Shown here in pieces: positions 1 through 8,479 of a DNA stretch of 54,924 bases. This DNA is from Burkholderiales bacterium (lineage in GTDB: Bacteria > Pseudomonadota > Gammaproteobacteria > Burkholderiales > WYBJ01). Below the pieces are notes generated by a model. The model did no database searches, was not told where the DNA came from, and saw only the letters and a program-made list of their open reading frames with translations. The stretch lies in the NCBI GenBank assembly GCA_020848435.1, contig JADLAC010000040.1:1-54924 (forward strand), given 5' to 3'. Made by a program: the position numbers and the translations under genes. Numbering within the stretch: position 1 is the stretch's first letter; each line of letters begins with the position of its first letter.

Positions 1-136
1 GGGTTGCGCCCACAACGCGCGCATGCGGCGTTGCTCGGCTTGCCAATATTCCCGATATTGGTCTGCACCGAGCGCCTTGCCTGCGCGCGTTGTGGGCACA
101 ACGCATCGCGCGAAATCAAGTCCGACAGGCTACTAG
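1..136 (+). repeat. Structured interspersed repeat, left copy
   Basis: A long imperfect hairpin followed by a conserved tail. The outer arms 8-21 and 84-97 pair perfectly over 14 bp. An intermediate pair is GCTCGG (33-38) with CCGAGC (68-73). The inner stem CCAATAT (43-49) pairs with ATATTGG (55-61) around the loop TCCCG. The tail at about 94-136 (CGCGCGAAATCAAGTCCGAC and neighbours) recurs in reverse complement at 54766-54808, and bases 1-18 recur in reverse complement at 54798-54815. A second copy with the same architecture but different paired bases lies at the other end of the window. It is probably a dispersed non-coding element, possibly REP-like. No coding function is seen here. Confidence 0.7.
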
Positions 137-182
137 CTAGGACAACTCAGCGACGAACCCAAGATACAGGACGGGCGATCAT

Positions 183-1139
183 ATGAAAATTCGCGGTCTC
201 ATCCCTGCCACCGTCACGCCGTTCCGAGCGGACGGTTCGGTCAACTACGAGGAGCTTTCGGCGCACATCGCGCGCGTCGGCTCAGCGAGTGGGCTCTACG
301 GCATTTGCGTGAACGGCCACAACGGCGAGGTCCTGACGCTGAGCGCCGAAGAACGGGCGCGGGTCGTCACCACCGCCCGCAAGGCGATGCCGGCGCACCT
401 CAAGCTGATCGCCGGCATTGCCGCGCACTGCCTCGCGGACCTAGTGCAGCGAGGGCTCGAAGCCAAGCAAGCCGGCGCCGACATGCTGCTCGTGTTTCCG
501 CTGTTCGACGTGCGGCCCTATCGCCATCTCGCGCGCAACCCGGAGGTCGTCTATTCGGTGTTCGAGCGGCTCGATCGCGAAGTGGATCTGCCGATGAGCG
601 TGTTTCAGTATCCGGAGGCAACCGGCAGCGCGTACTCGATCGAGGCGCTGCGCCGCATCGCCGAGCTGCGCAATGTCGTCGCGATGAAAGCCGCGACGGG
701 GTCGCCGACGAAATACGCCGAGATTCACGACGTACTGCACGACAAGCTCAGCGTGCTGGTCGCGTGCGATGCGCCGTCGCTGCTCGGGATGCTGTTGCAC
801 AACGCCCCCGGTGCGCTGGTGGGCATCAGCTCGGTCGCGACCCAGCGCTGGTCCGACCTCGTGCGCGAGGCGACCGCCGGCTCGGCGCAGATCGCCAAGG
901 AGATACACAACACGTTCGCACTGCCGCTCATGGACGCGCTCTACGAATACCAGCTCCAGCGCACGCCGATCGCGACACCCGCCTCGATCAAGGAGGCGCT
1001 GGTGCAGTTGGGCGAGCTCGGCTCGTCGCATGTCCGACCGCCGGCGGTCAATGTGAACGCGGCCAAACGTGAGGAAGTCCGTGCGGCATTGATCAAGACC
1101 GGGCTCCTGGACGAGCGCCGCGCGGCGCGGGTCGCTTAG
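183..1139 (+). CDS. DapA-superfamily aldolase/lyase
   Basis: A 318-residue TIM-barrel class I aldolase of the dihydrodipicolinate synthase/N-acetylneuraminate lyase superfamily, cytosolic. Visible marks are the N-terminal GLIPATVTPF, tyrosine Y143 in FQYPEA and the Schiff-base lysine K169 in VVAMKAATGS. The pyruvate-binding turn that reads TTGE in genuine DapA is GHNGE here (45-49), so both threonines are replaced. That argues against a lysine-biosynthesis role and for a catabolic retro-aldol or dehydratase reaction on an unknown acid. The ATG follows a weak purine stretch (ACAGGACGGG). An FAD dehydrogenase starts 50 bp downstream on the same strand, so the two may share a transcript and a degradation route. 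The family is clear; the substrate is not known. Confidence 0.85.
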   Translation: MKIRGLIPATVTPFRADGSVNYEELSAHIARVGSASGLYGICVNGHNGEVLTLSAEERARVVTTARKAMPAHLKLIAGIAAHCLADLVQRGLEAKQAGADMLLVFPLFDVRPYRHLARNPEVVYSVFERLDREVDLPMSVFQYPEATGSAYSIEALRRIAELRNVVAMKAATGSPTKYAEIHDVLHDKLSVLVACDAPSLLGMLLHNAPGALVGISSVATQRWSDLVREATAGSAQIAKEIHNTFALPLMDALYEYQLQRTPIATPASIKEALVQLGELGSSHVRPPAVNVNAAKREEVRAALIKTGLLDERRAARVA

Positions 1140-1189
1140 CGCAGGCGATACAGGCTAAGCGAGAGCATCCGCCAGGCATAGCGACACCC

Positions 1190-2644
1190 GTGCACAGCGT
1201 CCTGGTTTGCGGTGGCGGCATGGCGGGGCTCAGCGCCGCGATCACGGCGCTGGAGCGCGGCGCACGCGTGAGCTTGTGCGAAAAGGCCCCGCAACCGGGC
1301 GGAAGCGCGGCGATCTCCGGCGGCGTCATCTGGAGCTTCACCGATTTCGACCGCATGCAGGCGGAAGCGCCGCACGGCGACCCCGTGCTGCAGTGGCTGG
1401 TGTACGAGCAGGCGGATGCCGCGGGGAAATGGCTCGCGGATCAGGGCGTGCGCTTGACGCCCGAGCAGGACAACCCCGCACTGGGCCGCCGCGAGCGCAG
1501 CATGGAGCCGCCGCAAGCCATCGCAGCCCTGCGCGACAGGTTTCTGTCGTTGGGCGGCGAGCTGCGCCTGGAAAGCGCGCTGGACACGCTCATCATGGAT
1601 GGCGGCGAGATCGCCGGCGCGCGGCTCGCCGTCGCGGATCGCATCGTCGAGCAACCCGTGCGGGCAGTCGTCCTCGCGACCGGCGGCTTTCAAGGCAATC
1701 CCGAGCTGCTGGCGCGCTATGTCGTCGATGATCCCGACAGTCTCTACCTGCGCGCGAACCCTTGGAGCACGGGCGACGGGTTTCTCGCGGCCCTCGCCGT
1801 GGGCGCAGCGCCCTCGGCCGGCCTCGACACGTTCTACGGCCATGCGCTCGCGCTCCCGCCCGCGGGTTGCTCGGTACTGGAGTTCCGCGACCTCACCCAG
1901 TGGTACGGCCAGCAGGGCCTCGCCGTGAATCTGCATGGTGAGCGTTTCGCGGATGAGTCGGCGGGGAACTCCGAGCATGCGCTCAATCAACGCCTGGCGC
2001 GTCAGCCTCACGGGCGCGGCTTCTATATCATCGATGGGGACATCCTGGAAGCGCCCGCCATCCATGGCAAGCCGACCCTGACCAAGGTCGTCATCGAGCG
2101 CGCGCGGGCGAAGCGCTCGCCGATGGCCGTCGCGGAAACGATCGCGGACCTGTGCCGGCAGCTGGAAGCCTTCGGCGTGCCGGCAGCCCGGCTGTCGCGT
2201 GTCATCGGCGAGTACAACCAGGCGATCGAATCCGGCCGCGCCGACGCGCTGATGCCGCCGCGCCGGCGCAATCGCAAAGCCCTGACCCGGCCGCCATTCC
2301 ATGCCGTGGCCGTGCAGGCGTCCATCACGTTCACGATGGGCGGACTGCAGATTGACGAACAGGGCCGGGTGCTGCGCCGTAGCGCCGGCACCTCCCCGAT
2401 GGCGAGCGTTCCAGCGAGCCGCGCTACGGTAGCGGCAGCACCCGGGCCGCTTGCAATAGGCACCGACTACCGCCAGACACCTATCCCCGGCTTGTACGCG
2501 TGCGGGACCGATGCCGGCAACGTCTGCCACTTCGGCTATGTCGGCGGACTGGTACAGGCGCTCGTTACCGGCCGGGCCGCCGGCGCGGGCGCCGCCGATC
2601 ACGTCGGCCGCCGAGCAAGTTCTCGACTCGGGTCGGATGCTTGA
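1190..2644 (+). CDS. FAD-binding dehydrogenase, fumarate reductase/tricarballylate dehydrogenase-like
   Basis: A 484-residue flavoprotein of the succinate dehydrogenase/fumarate reductase flavoprotein family. The dinucleotide-binding motif GGGMAG is at residues 8-13, right after the start, followed by the acidic strand end LCEKAPQPGGSAA. The family's later block PPFHAVAVQASITFTMGG is present, and the C-terminal FAD clamp reads GLYACGTDAGNV. No twin-arginine or other export signal precedes the Rossmann fold, so it is probably cytosolic. The start is GTG at 1190, chosen because it sits directly before the first beta strand. It follows the DapA-like gene by 50 bp, which suggests a shared pathway. 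It could oxidise or reduce an unsaturated carboxylate; the exact substrate cannot be read from the sequence. Confidence 0.85.
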   Translation: MHSVLVCGGGMAGLSAAITALERGARVSLCEKAPQPGGSAAISGGVIWSFTDFDRMQAEAPHGDPVLQWLVYEQADAAGKWLADQGVRLTPEQDNPALGRRERSMEPPQAIAALRDRFLSLGGELRLESALDTLIMDGGEIAGARLAVADRIVEQPVRAVVLATGGFQGNPELLARYVVDDPDSLYLRANPWSTGDGFLAALAVGAAPSAGLDTFYGHALALPPAGCSVLEFRDLTQWYGQQGLAVNLHGERFADESAGNSEHALNQRLARQPHGRGFYIIDGDILEAPAIHGKPTLTKVVIERARAKRSPMAVAETIADLCRQLEAFGVPAARLSRVIGEYNQAIESGRADALMPPRRRNRKALTRPPFHAVAVQASITFTMGGLQIDEQGRVLRRSAGTSPMASVPASRATVAAAPGPLAIGTDYRQTPIPGLYACGTDAGNVCHFGYVGGLVQALVTGRAAGAGAADHVGRRASSRLGSDA

Positions 2645-2834
2645 GAGATGACGCACCTGCGAACACTCGCATCCGGGAAGCAGTGGGATGATCCGAACGC
2701 AAGCGTGCGCTCCCGTGGCCGTACGCGGCAGATAGCGCCCCGGCGCCGCCGGCGGCACTGGGCAAGCAGCGCCGAGGTCACTGGAATGACAGTTGCGAGA
2801 CTCGCCGCTACCGCACATCCCACCGGTGGCGGCA

Positions 2835-2859
2835 GCCGGCCGGAAGGCGTCCGGCCGGC
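2835..2859. other. Perfect GC hairpin between flavoprotein and DUF445 genes
   Basis: GCCGGCCGGA and TCCGGCCGGC form a perfect 10-bp stem around the 5-nt loop AGGCG. No T-run follows, so it is not a canonical intrinsic terminator. It lies in the 247-bp gap that separates the flavoprotein gene from the DUF445 gene, where I see nothing else. Confidence 0.55.
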
Positions 2860-2891
2860 AATAACCCGCCCGCCAAACAGGAAGCGCCGAC

Positions 2892-4124
2892 ATGGAGGAC
2901 CCGCATAACGAGATCAAGCGCACGAAGCTGCGTGGCATGCAACGCCTGGCCACGTCGCTTCTGGTTCTCATGCTCGCGCTGCTGGTCTTGAGCGTAGTCT
3001 TCCGCGACGCGCACCCGAGCATGCAGTGGCTGCAAGCCTTCGCCGCGGCAGCCGCGGTCGGCGCGATCGCCGATTGGTTCGCGGTGGTGGCGCTGTTCCA
3101 TCACCCCCTGGGTTTGCCGCTGCCTCACACCGCCATCGTGCCCAGGAACAAGGAGCGCATCGGCGCAAGCCTCGGCCACTTCGTCGAGCACAATTTCCTT
3201 ACCGCCGAGAATGTCATGCGCAAGCTCGGCGCGCGCAACCTCGGGCTGGTCGTCGCCGATTGGGCGGCCAAGCGCGAGAACGCGGACGATCTCGCGGCCC
3301 GGGTGTGCGCACTGATTCCCGGCATGCTCGATGCATTCGACGACGCCGACGTGAAGCGGCTGTTCGACCGCGCACTGGTCTCACAACTGAGCAAGATCGA
3401 CCTGGCCGCCGTCACCAGCACGCTGCTCACGGTGCTCACAGCGGGCGGCAGGCACCAGGCGCTGCTCGATCGCGCCTTGCGCGCGCTCGAAGCCTGGCTG
3501 CTCATCAATCAAGCTGCCATCACGCGCAAGTTCGGCGATGCTTCCAAGTACACCCCGCGCGTGTTCGACCGCTACGTGGTCGCCAAATTCGTCGCGGGCA
3601 TCGTCGCGCTCATGCACGAGATCGCGGCCGATCCCGGGCACGAGATCCGGCGCCAGTTCGACCGTGCGACCCAGGAGTTCATCGACAAGCTCGACACCTC
3701 GCCCGAATACCGCGAGCATGCGGAAGGCTTCAAGCGCGAGCTGCTGGCGCACCTGGAACAGGAGAACTACTACCAGCTCGTCTGGCGCGATGTCGAAGCG
3801 CGGCTGCGCGCCGATCTGGCGGCCGGCCATTCGGTCATTCGCGGCCACATCGCCGAGATCCTGCTGAAGCTCGCGAGCGGCTTGCGCGAGGATCGAGCGC
3901 TCCAGGAAAAGCTCAACGCCTGGCTCATGCACGTCGCCGAGGCCGCGGTGGTGCGCCATCGCCACCAGGTGTCGAGCCTCATCACCGAGGTCGTCAAGGG
4001 CTGGGATACGCGCGAGCTGACGCAGAAGATGGAGCTCGAGATCGGCAAGGATCTGCAATACATCCGCATCAACGGCACGCTGGTCGGGGGCCTGGTCGGA
4101 CTGGTCTTGCACACCATCACGTGA
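2892..4124 (+). CDS. DUF445 family inner-membrane protein
   Basis: A 410-residue DUF445 protein of unknown function. A hydrophobic segment at about residues 20-37 (LLVLMLALLVLSVVF) is followed by the family signature AIADWFAVVALFHHPLGLPL at about 57-76, then a long charged, mostly helical cytoplasmic or periplasmic region. A last hydrophobic stretch, LVGGLVGLVLHTI, closes the protein. The length and the two terminal membrane anchors fit full-length DUF445 members. The ATG is preceded by ACAGGAAG at good spacing. It is monocistronic as far as can be seen, with convergent HMG-CoA lyase downstream. The family call is secure; no role can be assigned. Confidence 0.9.
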   Translation: MEDPHNEIKRTKLRGMQRLATSLLVLMLALLVLSVVFRDAHPSMQWLQAFAAAAAVGAIADWFAVVALFHHPLGLPLPHTAIVPRNKERIGASLGHFVEHNFLTAENVMRKLGARNLGLVVADWAAKRENADDLAARVCALIPGMLDAFDDADVKRLFDRALVSQLSKIDLAAVTSTLLTVLTAGGRHQALLDRALRALEAWLLINQAAITRKFGDASKYTPRVFDRYVVAKFVAGIVALMHEIAADPGHEIRRQFDRATQEFIDKLDTSPEYREHAEGFKRELLAHLEQENYYQLVWRDVEARLRADLAAGHSVIRGHIAEILLKLASGLREDRALQEKLNAWLMHVAEAAVVRHRHQVSSLITEVVKGWDTRELTQKMELEIGKDLQYIRINGTLVGGLVGLVLHTIT

Positions 4125-4343
4125 CGCGGGCCGCTGCTTCCGGGATCGGCAGAATGCTCGATGTGCTCCAAGCAGCCGCGATGCTCACGGCCGCAGCGCT
4201 CGATGCGCTCAAGGCCTGTGCAGCGCGCCATCCTCGCGCGCTGATGCCGCCCTCGGTCAGGCGGTGATGGCGATGACACGCCGCGCGCGAGCTTCCAGCT
4301 CGACGCGAGCGGGCGCTGAGATCGCGCTGGCTCCCGTGCGCGC

Positions 4344-5249
4344 TCAGGCGGCCTTGGCCATGAGCGCGCGGGCGACCCGCGAGCCAGTCGGCCGGCCGAG
4401 AAAATCGCAGATGTAGCGGCCGGCCTCGACCAGCTTCGCCATGTCGACCCCCGTCTCGATCCCTAGGCCGTCGAGCATGTAGAGCACGTCCTCGGTGGCG
4501 ACGTTGCCCGTGGCGCCCTTGGCGTAGGGGCAGCCGCCGAGCCCGGCGACGGAGCTGTCGAACACCGCCACGCCGCATTCGAGCGCCGCGTAGGTATTGG
4601 CGAGGGCCTGGCCGTAGGTGTCGTGGAAGTGGCCGGCCAGCCTTGCCACCGGCACGTGCTTCGCGACTTCCTCGAACACGGCCCGCGTCTTGCCGGGCGT
4701 GCCGACGCCGATGGTGTCGGCGATGCAAATCTCGTAACAGCCCAGCGCCAACAATTCGCGCGCGACCGCGCTCACCTGGGCGGGCGCGACCTCGCCCTCG
4801 TAAGGACAGCCGAGGGCGACCGAGATATCGCCGCGCACCCGCATGCCCCGCTGCAATGCCTCCTCGCACACCTCGCTGAAGCGCGCCAGGCCCTCGGCGA
4901 TGGTGCAGTTGGTGTTGCGCTTGGAGAAGGCTTCGCTCGCCGCGCCGAAAATCACGATCTCCTCGCATCCCGCCGCGATCGCGCCGTCGAGGCCCTTGCG
5001 GTTCGGCACCAGCACGGGGTAGCTCACCCCGGGCTTGCGCGCGATCTTGGCGAGCACCTCGGCGGCATCGGCAAGCTGCGGCACCCACTTGGGCGAGACG
5101 AAGCTGGTCGCTTCGACGGCCGGCAATCCCGCAGCCGTGAGCCGGTCGATCAAGCCGACTTTCACGTCGATCGGAACGATGTCCTTCTCGTTTTGCAGGC
5201 CGTCGCGCGGCCCGACTTCGAACAAGCGAACGCTGCTCGGCAAGCTCAT
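4344..5249 (-). CDS. Hydroxymethylglutaryl-CoA lyase
   Basis: A 301-residue TIM-barrel lyase that splits HMG-CoA into acetoacetate and acetyl-CoA, the last step of leucine catabolism. The N-terminus RLFEVGPRDGLQNEK carries the metal and substrate residues. The mobile catalytic loop GLGGCPYAKGATGNVATED holds the essential cysteine at about C240. The length is normal for bacterial HMGL (about 300). The start codon overlaps the stop of the upstream methylglutaconyl-CoA hydratase by 4 bp (ATGA), so translation is coupled and the two consecutive reactions are co-expressed. In related liu-type clusters the biotin-carrying MCC alpha gene often sits at this junction; here there is no room for it. Confidence 0.93.
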   Translation of the reverse strand: MSLPSSVRLFEVGPRDGLQNEKDIVPIDVKVGLIDRLTAAGLPAVEATSFVSPKWVPQLADAAEVLAKIARKPGVSYPVLVPNRKGLDGAIAAGCEEIVIFGAASEAFSKRNTNCTIAEGLARFSEVCEEALQRGMRVRGDISVALGCPYEGEVAPAQVSAVARELLALGCYEICIADTIGVGTPGKTRAVFEEVAKHVPVARLAGHFHDTYGQALANTYAALECGVAVFDSSVAGLGGCPYAKGATGNVATEDVLYMLDGLGIETGVDMAKLVEAGRYICDFLGRPTGSRVARALMAKAA

Positions 5250-6055
5250 GGTTTCGCTCCTTGGCTGGACTCGGTCCAGCGCGGTGGGCGTTTTTCGAGG
5301 AATGCGCCCATGCCCTCTCTGGCTTCATCGCCGGCGCGGTGAGCGGCGATCATGCGCGCGGTACGCTCGCGCTTGGCGCGGTCGATCGGGCCATGCGCGA
5401 CGTCGGCGATGAGGGTCTTGCAGGTAGCCATGGACGCCGGTCCGCCGCGCAGCGCCTGGGCGACGACGCGGCGAATCGTTTCATCGAGCGTCTCGGCGGG
5501 GCAAAGCTCGTGCAGCAGTCCGATGCGCAAGGCTTCGGCGGCGTCGATGCGCTCGGCGGTGAGCATGTAGCGGCGCGCGTAGCGCTCGCCGATCGCGGCC
5601 AGCGCATAGGGGCTGATCATGGCCGGCACCAGGCCCAGGCGCACCTCCGAGAAGGCGAACGCGGCCTGCGGCGTGCCGATCGCGATGTCGCACGCGCTCA
5701 CAATACCGACCCCGCCGCCATACGCCGGGCCATGGACGCGGGCGATGGTGGGCTTGGGCATGCGATCGAGCGCGGCCAGGAGCTCGGTGAATTCGAGCGC
5801 GTCGCGATAGTTCTCGTCTTCGCTATAGCCCGCGGTGCGCTTCATCCAGTTGAGATCGGCGCCGGCGCAAAAGCTCTTGCCGTTGCCCGCGATCACGACC
5901 ACGCGTGCGGCCGGATCGTCCGCCACTTGGCGCAGGCCCGCCCTGAGCGCGCCGATGACGCGCTCATCGATCGCGTTGTGTAGATCCGGCCGGTTGAAGG
6001 TGAGGGTGGCGACGCCGTCGGCACCGATCGAGGTGAGTACGCAGGGATCGCTCAT
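5246..6055 (-). CDS. Methylglutaconyl-CoA hydratase-type enoyl-CoA hydratase
   Basis: A 269-residue crotonase-superfamily protein. The oxyanion-hole region is GKSFCAGADLNWM and the second glycine-rich block is GPAYGGGVGIVSACDIA. FSEVRLGLVPAMISPY keeps the second active-site glutamate and matches the LiuC-type signature (SEVRLGL-P-ISPY), so hydration of 3-methylglutaconyl-CoA to HMG-CoA is the best call. The start ATG at 6055 gives the usual N-terminus; an upstream ATG at 6109 would add 18 atypical residues. It overlaps HMG-CoA lyase by 4 bp downstream. It is separated by 151 bp from the carboxyltransferase gene upstream, and that gap holds an inverted repeat. Confidence 0.88.
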   Translation of the reverse strand: MSDPCVLTSIGADGVATLTFNRPDLHNAIDERVIGALRAGLRQVADDPAARVVVIAGNGKSFCAGADLNWMKRTAGYSEDENYRDALEFTELLAALDRMPKPTIARVHGPAYGGGVGIVSACDIAIGTPQAAFAFSEVRLGLVPAMISPYALAAIGERYARRYMLTAERIDAAEALRIGLLHELCPAETLDETIRRVVAQALRGGPASMATCKTLIADVAHGPIDRAKRERTARMIAAHRAGDEAREGMGAFLEKRPPRWTESSQGAKP

Positions 6056-6099
6056 CGGGGTACACGCACTGATAGGGATAGGCTGCGCGCCGGGATAAT

Positions 6100-6157
6100 G
6101 GCGACGCACACAATGTCCTCACATGATTTCCTGCCCCACGGAAATTGTGTGCGTGCC
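6100..6157. promoter_or_regulatory. Nested inverted repeat upstream of the hydratase-lyase pair
   Basis: The arms CGCACACAAT (6105-6114) and ATTGTGTGCG (6144-6153) are perfect inverted copies. They extend outward to GGC/GCC with one bulged base. Inside them ATTTCC (6126-6131) pairs with GGAAAT (6140-6145). This lies between the carboxyltransferase stop (6207) and the hydratase start (6055), on the side where a promoter for the hydratase-lyase pair would be. It could be an operator or an mRNA hairpin; no T-run supports a terminator. Confidence 0.45.
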
Positions 6158-6206
6158 ACTATTCACAGAGGCGCGGGCAGCGGGCAGCCCGATTATAGCC
6201 GCCGCG

Positions 6207-7814
6207 CTACATGCGAAAGACACCGAATGTGGTGGGCGCGATCGGCGCATTGGCGCTGATGGCGAGCCCGGCGGCGAGCATGCGCCGGGTGTCGGCGGGC
6301 TCGATGATGCCGTCGTCCCACAGCCTCGCGCTGGCGTAGCAGGCGTGGCTCTGGCGCGCGTACTGCTCGCTGATCGGCTGCTTGAACCGTGCCTCGTCTT
6401 CGGCGGACCACGACGCGCCCTGTTTTTCCAAGGCGTCGCGGCGCACTTGCGCGAGCACGTTCGCGGCCTGCTCGGCGCCCATGACCGAGATGCGGGCGTT
6501 CGGCCACATCCACAGGAAACGCGGCCCGAAGGCGCGCCCGCACATGCCGTAGTTGCCGGCGCCGTAGCTGCCGCCGACGATGACCGTGAGCTTGGGCACG
6601 CGCGCGCAGGCGACCGCGGTGACCATCTTGGCCCCGTCCTTGGCGATGCCGCCGCTTTCGTATTTCTCGCCGACCATGAAGCCGGTGATGTTCTGCAGGA
6701 AGACGAGCGCGATGCCGCGCTGGGCGCAGAGCTCGATGAAATGCGTCCCCTTGAGCGCCGATTCGGAGAACAGGATGCCGTTGTTGGCGACGATGCCTAC
6801 CGGGTAACCCTCGATGCGAGCGAAGCCGCACACGAGGGTCGTGCCGTAGCGCTGCTTGAATTCGTCGAGCTCGGAGCCGTCCACGATGCGTGCGATGATC
6901 TCGCGGATGTCGAACAGCTTGCGGCTGCTGGTCGGGATCACCCCGGCGAGCTCCGCGGGGTCGTAGCGCGGCGCGACCGGCGTGGCTGACGCGTACGCGT
7001 TGGCCGCGCGACGGTTCAAATGCGACACGGCGCGTCGTGCCAGCTCGATGGCATGGCGATCGTCGCGCGCGAGGTGATCCGCCACACCGGATACCTTGGT
7101 GTGCACGTCGGCGCCGCCGAGCGCTTCGGCGCTCACCACCTCGCCCGTGGCCGCCTTGACGAGCGGCGGCCCGCCCAGAAAGATCGTGCCCTGGTTGCGC
7201 ACGATGATGGTTTCGTCCGACATGGCAGGAACGTAGGCCCCGCCCGCGGTGCACGAGCCCATGACGACCGCGATCTGAGCGATGCCGCGGGCCGATAGCG
7301 TGGCCTGGTTGTAGAAGATGCGGCCGAAGTGATCGCGATCCGGGAACACCTCGTCCTGGCTCGGCAGATGCGCGCCCCCGGAATCGACCAGGTAGATGCA
7401 CGGCAGCGCGTTCTCGGCGGCGATTTCCTGCGCGCGCAAGTGCTTCTTCACCGTGAGCGGAAAATAGCTGCCGCCTTTCACCGTCGCGTCGTTGGCGATG
7501 ACCACGCACTCGCGCTCATGAATGCGGCCCACGCCGGTGACGATGCCGGCCGCGGGCACCTCATTGTCATAAACGTCCCAGGCCGCCAGGGGCGAGAGCT
7601 CCACGAAATCCGCGCCCGGATCGATGAGCAACGCGATGCGCTCGCGCGCGAGCAGCTTGCCCCGCGCGCTGTGACGGCCACGCGCGGCCGCATCGCCGCC
7701 GGCGCGCACCAGGGCGTGCTTGGCGCGCAAGTCCTCCACCAAAGCGTGCATCGCCGCGGCGTTGTGCCGGTACTCCGCCGAATCCGGCTGCAGGCGCGAC
7801 TTCAGGACGCTCAT
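6207..7814 (-). CDS. Methylcrotonyl-CoA carboxylase beta subunit (carboxyltransferase)
   Basis: A 535-residue acyl-CoA carboxylase carboxyltransferase subunit, best matched to 3-methylcrotonyl-CoA carboxylase beta. The N-terminal half carries [20 protein letters not shown] and the acyl-CoA oxyanion block [16 protein letters not shown]. The C-terminal half carries the carboxybiotin-side block [20 protein letters not shown] and [17 protein letters not shown]. Both crotonase-fold halves are complete. The ATG at 7814 overlaps the last base of the HCCA-isomerase stop (TGATG). A partner biotin carboxylase/biotin carrier subunit is required for activity and is not in this window. The neighbours (methylglutaconyl-CoA hydratase, HMG-CoA lyase) support methylcrotonyl-CoA over propionyl-CoA as substrate. 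Confidence 0.9.
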   Translation of the reverse strand: MSVLKSRLQPDSAEYRHNAAAMHALVEDLRAKHALVRAGGDAAARGRHSARGKLLARERIALLIDPGADFVELSPLAAWDVYDNEVPAAGIVTGVGRIHERECVVIANDATVKGGSYFPLTVKKHLRAQEIAAENALPCIYLVDSGGAHLPSQDEVFPDRDHFGRIFYNQATLSARGIAQIAVVMGSCTAGGAYVPAMSDETIIVRNQGTIFLGGPPLVKAATGEVVSAEALGGADVHTKVSGVADHLARDDRHAIELARRAVSHLNRRAANAYASATPVAPRYDPAELAGVIPTSSRKLFDIREIIARIVDGSELDEFKQRYGTTLVCGFARIEGYPVGIVANNGILFSESALKGTHFIELCAQRGIALVFLQNITGFMVGEKYESGGIAKDGAKMVTAVACARVPKLTVIVGGSYGAGNYGMCGRAFGPRFLWMWPNARISVMGAEQAANVLAQVRRDALEKQGASWSAEDEARFKQPISEQYARQSHACYASARLWDDGIIEPADTRRMLAAGLAISANAPIAPTTFGVFRM

Positions 7815-8416
7815 CACCAGCCGCCGGTTGCCATCCAGCGCTCCACCTGATCGAGCCGGTCGGCGCCCCAGAACGCTTCGCCATCGACGATGACATAGGG
7901 CGAACCGAACACCCCGCGCGCGATAGCCGCCTCCATCTCGGCCCTGAGCTTGTCCTTGATGCCGGCGGCGTTGAGACCGGCCAGCGCCTCCGCACGCTGG
8001 TAGCCTTCCGCCGCGGCGACATCGGCGCAGATATCGGGGTTGGAGATGTCGCGATCCTGGGCGAAATACGCGCGGTAGAGCGCGGCGGCGAGACGCTTGG
8101 CGCGCGGCGCATCGGCTTGCTGCGCCCACACGGTCAAGCGCGCGGGGGACTGGGTCGCGATCGGGAAGGTGCTCGGCAGTTGGAACGCCACGCCGAGCGC
8201 GCGCGCGCTGCGCGCCATGTCGCGTTTCGCGTAATCGCTCTTGAGCGGATACGACAACAGCGGTGCGCTGCCGCTCACTTTGAACACCACGCCGAGCAGA
8301 ATCGGATGCCAGTCGACGCTGCGACCGTGCTTGGCCGCGAGCGCATCGATGCGGGTGGAGGCGAGATAGCCGTAGGGCGAGGAAAAATCGAAGTAGAAGT
8401 CGATGTTCGCGGACAC
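7814..8416 (-). CDS. 2-hydroxychromene-2-carboxylate isomerase-like, DsbA-fold
   Basis: A 200-residue kappa-class GST/DsbA-fold protein of the HCCA isomerase family. The opening [16 protein letters not shown] contains the FSSPY motif whose serine binds glutathione in NahD-type isomerases. The family blocks [13 protein letters not shown] and [18 protein letters not shown] follow, with the cis-proline loop at GSPYV. There is no CxxC, so it is not a disulfide oxidoreductase. It lies between a thiolase and the carboxyltransferase gene and overlaps the latter at TGATG. In catabolic clusters such genes are often annotated from naphthalene degradation, but no other aromatic genes are nearby, so a glutathione-dependent isomerisation within acyl-CoA breakdown is an equally fair guess. 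Confidence 0.88.
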   Translation of the reverse strand: MSANIDFYFDFSSPYGYLASTRIDALAAKHGRSVDWHPILLGVVFKVSGSAPLLSYPLKSDYAKRDMARSARALGVAFQLPSTFPIATQSPARLTVWAQQADAPRAKRLAAALYRAYFAQDRDISNPDICADVAAAEGYQRAEALAGLNAAGIKDKLRAEMEAAIARGVFGSPYVIVDGEAFWGADRLDQVERWMATGGW

Positions 8417-8479
8417 GGTCGTTCTTTCGTCGAGTGAAACCCCTTGGCGTCGCGGGCGGGGCGCGGCGCGTGCCGGGCG

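Noticed and set aside
2835..2859. Intrinsic terminator
   Set aside because: The stem is perfect but no T-run follows on either strand, so it is listed only as a hairpin.
1136..3022. 628-codon minus-strand frame opposite the flavoprotein gene
   Set aside because: Arg/Ala/Gly-rich translation without domains, typical of antisense frames in GC-rich genes. The plus-strand flavoprotein has clear motifs.
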